A stretch of 7,504 nt of DNA from Acidimicrobiia bacterium (GTDB lineage: Bacteria > Actinomycetota > Acidimicrobiia > Spongiisociales > JAENVV01), in assembly GCA_020352575.1 (NCBI GenBank), contig CP070681.1, forward strand, positions 1,529,979 through 1,537,482. Direction: 5' to 3'. The notes under the pieces are model-generated. The model was given only the letters and a program-made list of their open reading frames with translations. It did no database searches and was not told the origin of the DNA. The position numbers were made by a program, and so were the translations under genes. Each line of letters starts with the position of its first letter. Position 1 is the first letter of the stretch. Of the stretch, positions 6,287-7,504 are shown in pieces.

Positions 6287-7116
6287 AGCTCCTCGAGGCC
6301 CGGGAACGCAACATCCCGCTTCTCGATTGCCTTCGCGAGCTTCAGCGCAGCCTCTGCATCCCCGACGGCCGCAGCCGCACGCGCGGCGACGTACCACTCC
6401 CGCACGACGTGCTCAGGGGCCTCGGCATGGAGGCGGCCCGGCTGTACCACCTTCCAGGCCCGGCCGGGCTCACCCTGTTCGAGGAGGAACGAGGCGTAGA
6501 CGACCTTCGCCTCGGACTTGGCCTGGCCATCAGCGCCCAGCTCGCGAAGGAGGGCCCACGTCTTGTCCACGTCTTCGCGTCGCCCGAGCGCCCGAAGGCA
6601 GTCCAGTTCGATCGCCATGTGGGTGGTCTCGCCCGCCAGGCGACGGAAGGCACGCATCTCCCGGAGGGCGTCCTCCCACCGTTCGAGCCGGTAGTAGGTC
6701 AGCCCCAGCAACTCTCGGATGGTGGCTGCCCTCGAGGAGAGCTTCTTCGCCTCCTCGAGCTTGGGGGCAATCTGGCGGTACTTGCCGGCTGCGAACCCGT
6801 AGGCGGCGTCCTGCAGCAGCGCCAGCGTCGGTTGTACCCGTTCCTTCGCCGTCGAGAGCCTGACTTCGTCGCGGATCCACTTCGGGAGTTCCGCCCCCGG
6901 CTCGTCCCCGACGGTGATGGCCCCGCGTGTGGGCCTCCGATCCCCACCATTGGAGTGGGAGGGCCGACCTCCGCCACCCTGTCGCGGGCCGTCGTGGCGA
7001 CGTCCGTCCCGACCCCCGTCGCGCCGGTCTCCACCGGACCCGCGCCGATCGTTGCCACCACCGCGTCGATCGTCCCCGTAGGGGCGCTTCCCGCCTCGTC
7101 GTTTGTCATCTGCCAC
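6268..7116 (-). CDS. TPR-like helical-repeat protein with Arg/Gly/Asp-rich disordered N-terminus
   Basis: I place the start at the GTG of 7114-7116, giving 282 residues beginning VADDKRRGGKRPYGDDRRGG. AGAGGAG (7129-7123) lies 6 nt upstream, and any longer frame would run through the 5S rRNA. Residues 5-65 are low complexity, dominated by Arg, Gly and Asp with repeated DRRG/GGDRR-like units, as in RGG-type nucleic-acid-binding tails. A conserved-looking patch (AELPKWIRDEVRLS, 75-88) leads into helical repeats at about 97-270: YGFAAGKYRQIAPKLEEAKKL, GLTYYRLERWEDALREMRAF, ASFLLEQGEPGRAWKV and ARAAAAVGDAEAALKLAKAI segments show TPR-type A-helix/B-helix spacing. No enzyme motif is visible. The position right after the rRNA operon suggests a link to ribosome or RNA biology, but that is inference. 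It overlaps the convergent SSB-like gene by 19 nt. Confidence 0.85.
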   Translation of the reverse strand: MADDKRRGGKRPYGDDRRGGGNDRRGSGGDRRDGGRDGRRHDGPRQGGGGRPSHSNGGDRRPTRGAITVGDEPGAELPKWIRDEVRLSTAKERVQPTLALLQDAAYGFAAGKYRQIAPKLEEAKKLSSRAATIRELLGLTYYRLERWEDALREMRAFRRLAGETTHMAIELDCLRALGRREDVDKTWALLRELGADGQAKSEAKVVYASFLLEQGEPGRAWKVVQPGRLHAEAPEHVVREWYVAARAAAAVGDAEAALKLAKAIEKRDVAFPGLEELYGEIG

Positions 7117-7122
7117 GTGTAT

Positions 7123-7129
7123 CTCCTCT
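7123..7129 (-). promoter_or_regulatory. Ribosome binding site fixing the GTG start of the TPR-like gene
   Basis: AGAGGAG on the reverse strand sits 6 nt before the GTG at 7116. It decides the start against any upstream in-frame codon inside the 5S rRNA. The site begins 4 nt after the inverted repeat at 7134-7163. Confidence 0.8.
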
Positions 7130-7133
7130 ACGC

Positions 7134-7163
7134 GAAGAGGCCGCCCCTCGGGGCGGCCTCTTC
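7134..7163 (-). terminator. Perfect 14-bp inverted repeat after 5S rRNA: likely rRNA operon terminator or 5' UTR hairpin
   Basis: The arms GAAGAGGCCGCCCC and GGGGCGGCCTCTTC are exact reverse complements separated by 2 nt, so a hairpin of about 13 bp with a 4-nt loop would form. It begins 9 nt beyond the mature 5S 3' end on the transcribed (-) strand, where an rRNA terminator is expected. There is no T-run after it; the sequence continues straight into the ribosome binding site of the next gene. It could be a U-less terminator of the kind proposed in GC-rich actinobacteria, a partial terminator allowing read-through, or an RNA processing structure. Confidence 0.65.
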
Positions 7164-7172
7164 TCACAATGA

Positions 7173-7292
7173 TGCCTGGCGGTGACCTACTCTCCCAGGG
7201 GGTCGCCCCCCAAGTACCATCGGCGCTGGCGGGCTTGACTTCCGTGTTCGGAATGGGAACGGGTATGACTCCGCCGCTATCGCCACCAGGCA
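7173..7292 (-). rRNA. rrf: 5S ribosomal RNA
   Basis: Read on the reverse strand, the 120-nt segment starts TGCCTGGTGGCGATAGCGGC and ends CACCGCCAGGCA. The two ends pair as 5S helix I. The internal block ATTCCGAACACGGAAGTCAA is the reverse complement of the sequence around 7232-7252 and matches the conserved 5S CCGAAC/GGAAG loop B-C region; CGCCGATGGTACTTGG corresponds to the E/D-loop region. It follows 23S on the same strand, as in a standard 16S-23S-5S operon. Confidence 0.96.
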
Positions 7293-7300
7293 AATCATGT

Positions 7301-7320
7301 GTGCTCGGCACTCCGAGCAC
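7301..7320 (-). other. 8-bp hairpin in the 23S-5S spacer
   Basis: GTGCTCGG and CCGAGCAC are exact inverted arms around a 4-nt loop, lying 8 nt before the 5' end of 5S on the transcribed strand. The spacer is about 70 nt and holds no tRNA. The hairpin could help rRNA maturation cleavages. That role is inferred from position only. Confidence 0.5.
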
Positions 7321-7362
7321 TCCATAGTGAGCACTACCACTTTGAATTCTTTGTTCTTGGTG

Positions 7363-7504
7363 AAGTCCAAGCCCTCGGCCGATTAGTACCGGTCAGCTCT
7401 GAACGTGTTACCACGCTTCCACTTCCGGCCTATCAACCTGGTCATCTACCAGGGGCCTTACCCGGTTAACCCGGTGGGAGATCTCATCTCGAAGGAGGCT
7501 TCGC
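7363..7504 (-). rRNA. rrl: 23S ribosomal RNA, 3' end (partial)
   Basis: The reverse strand reads the conserved 23S 3' terminus: GATGAGATCTCCCACC, GGTTAACCGGGTAAGGCCCC, TGGTAGATGACCAGGTTGAT, AGGCCGGAAGTGGAAGCGTG, then CTGACCGGTACTAATCGGCC and GAGGGCTTGGACTTC. The GGCCGAGGGCTTG ending is of actinobacterial type. The exact 3' end is uncertain by about 10 nt. The 5' part runs off the window. Confidence 0.95.

Noticed and set aside
5914..7185. Forward open frame of 423 codons covering the SSB-like and TPR-like genes
   Set aside because: It overlaps two better-supported genes and runs into the 5S rRNA; no recognisable domain.
7117..7320. N-terminal extension of the TPR-like frame to 7320
   Set aside because: This part is translated from the 5S rRNA and spacer. 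A good ribosome binding site supports the GTG at 7116 instead.

Overview
The window is a GC-rich, tightly packed bacterial chromosome segment. It has GTG starts, 4-nt start/stop overlaps, overlapping convergent genes, a SURF1-type cytochrome oxidase assembly gene, and the 3' end of an rRNA operon whose 23S tail has an actinobacterial look. I infer a high-GC aerobic actinobacterium, possibly an Acidimicrobiia-like lineage. The class-level guess is weak because it rests on overall gene character, not on a search.

Positions 1-3327 (+ strand) hold the distal part of an arginine succinyltransferase (AST) catabolic operon: a 5'-truncated M20/glutamate-carboxypeptidase-like hydrolase, astA and astB. 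They are joined by ATGA and GTGA overlaps and so are probably one translationally coupled unit. AstA succinylates arginine, and AstB converts succinylarginine to succinylornithine with release of CO2 and ammonia. The classical last enzyme, AstE, is an M14-type metallopeptidase and is not seen here. The coupled M20 hydrolase is a plausible replacement that would cleave N-succinylglutamate. astC and astD, if present, must lie outside the window.

Positions 3286-5849 (- strand) hold three tandem genes: a gamma-glutamyltransferase-fold Ntn hydrolase with a substituted substrate pocket and no signal peptide, a newly read 57-residue ORF with a strong ribosome binding site, and a SURF1 family gene. 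The small ORF overlaps the SURF1 start by 4 nt. The SURF1 3' end overlaps the astB 3' end convergently by 42 nt.

Positions 5850-5956 are a short divergent intergenic region. After it comes a compact SSB/OB-fold gene (+, 5957-6286), which overlaps by 19 nt the 3' end of a convergent gene (-, 6268-7116). That gene encodes a protein with an Arg/Gly/Asp-rich disordered N-terminus and a helical TPR-like C-terminus. It begins only 56 nt after the 5S rRNA, and that gap is mostly filled by a perfect 14-bp inverted repeat.

Positions 7173-7504 (- strand) hold 5S rRNA, a short spacer with an 8-bp hairpin, and the 3' end of 23S rRNA, which runs off the window. No protein-free stretch longer than 300 bases exists apart from the rRNA region. 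I saw no CRISPR array, insertion sequence, tRNA or integration site.
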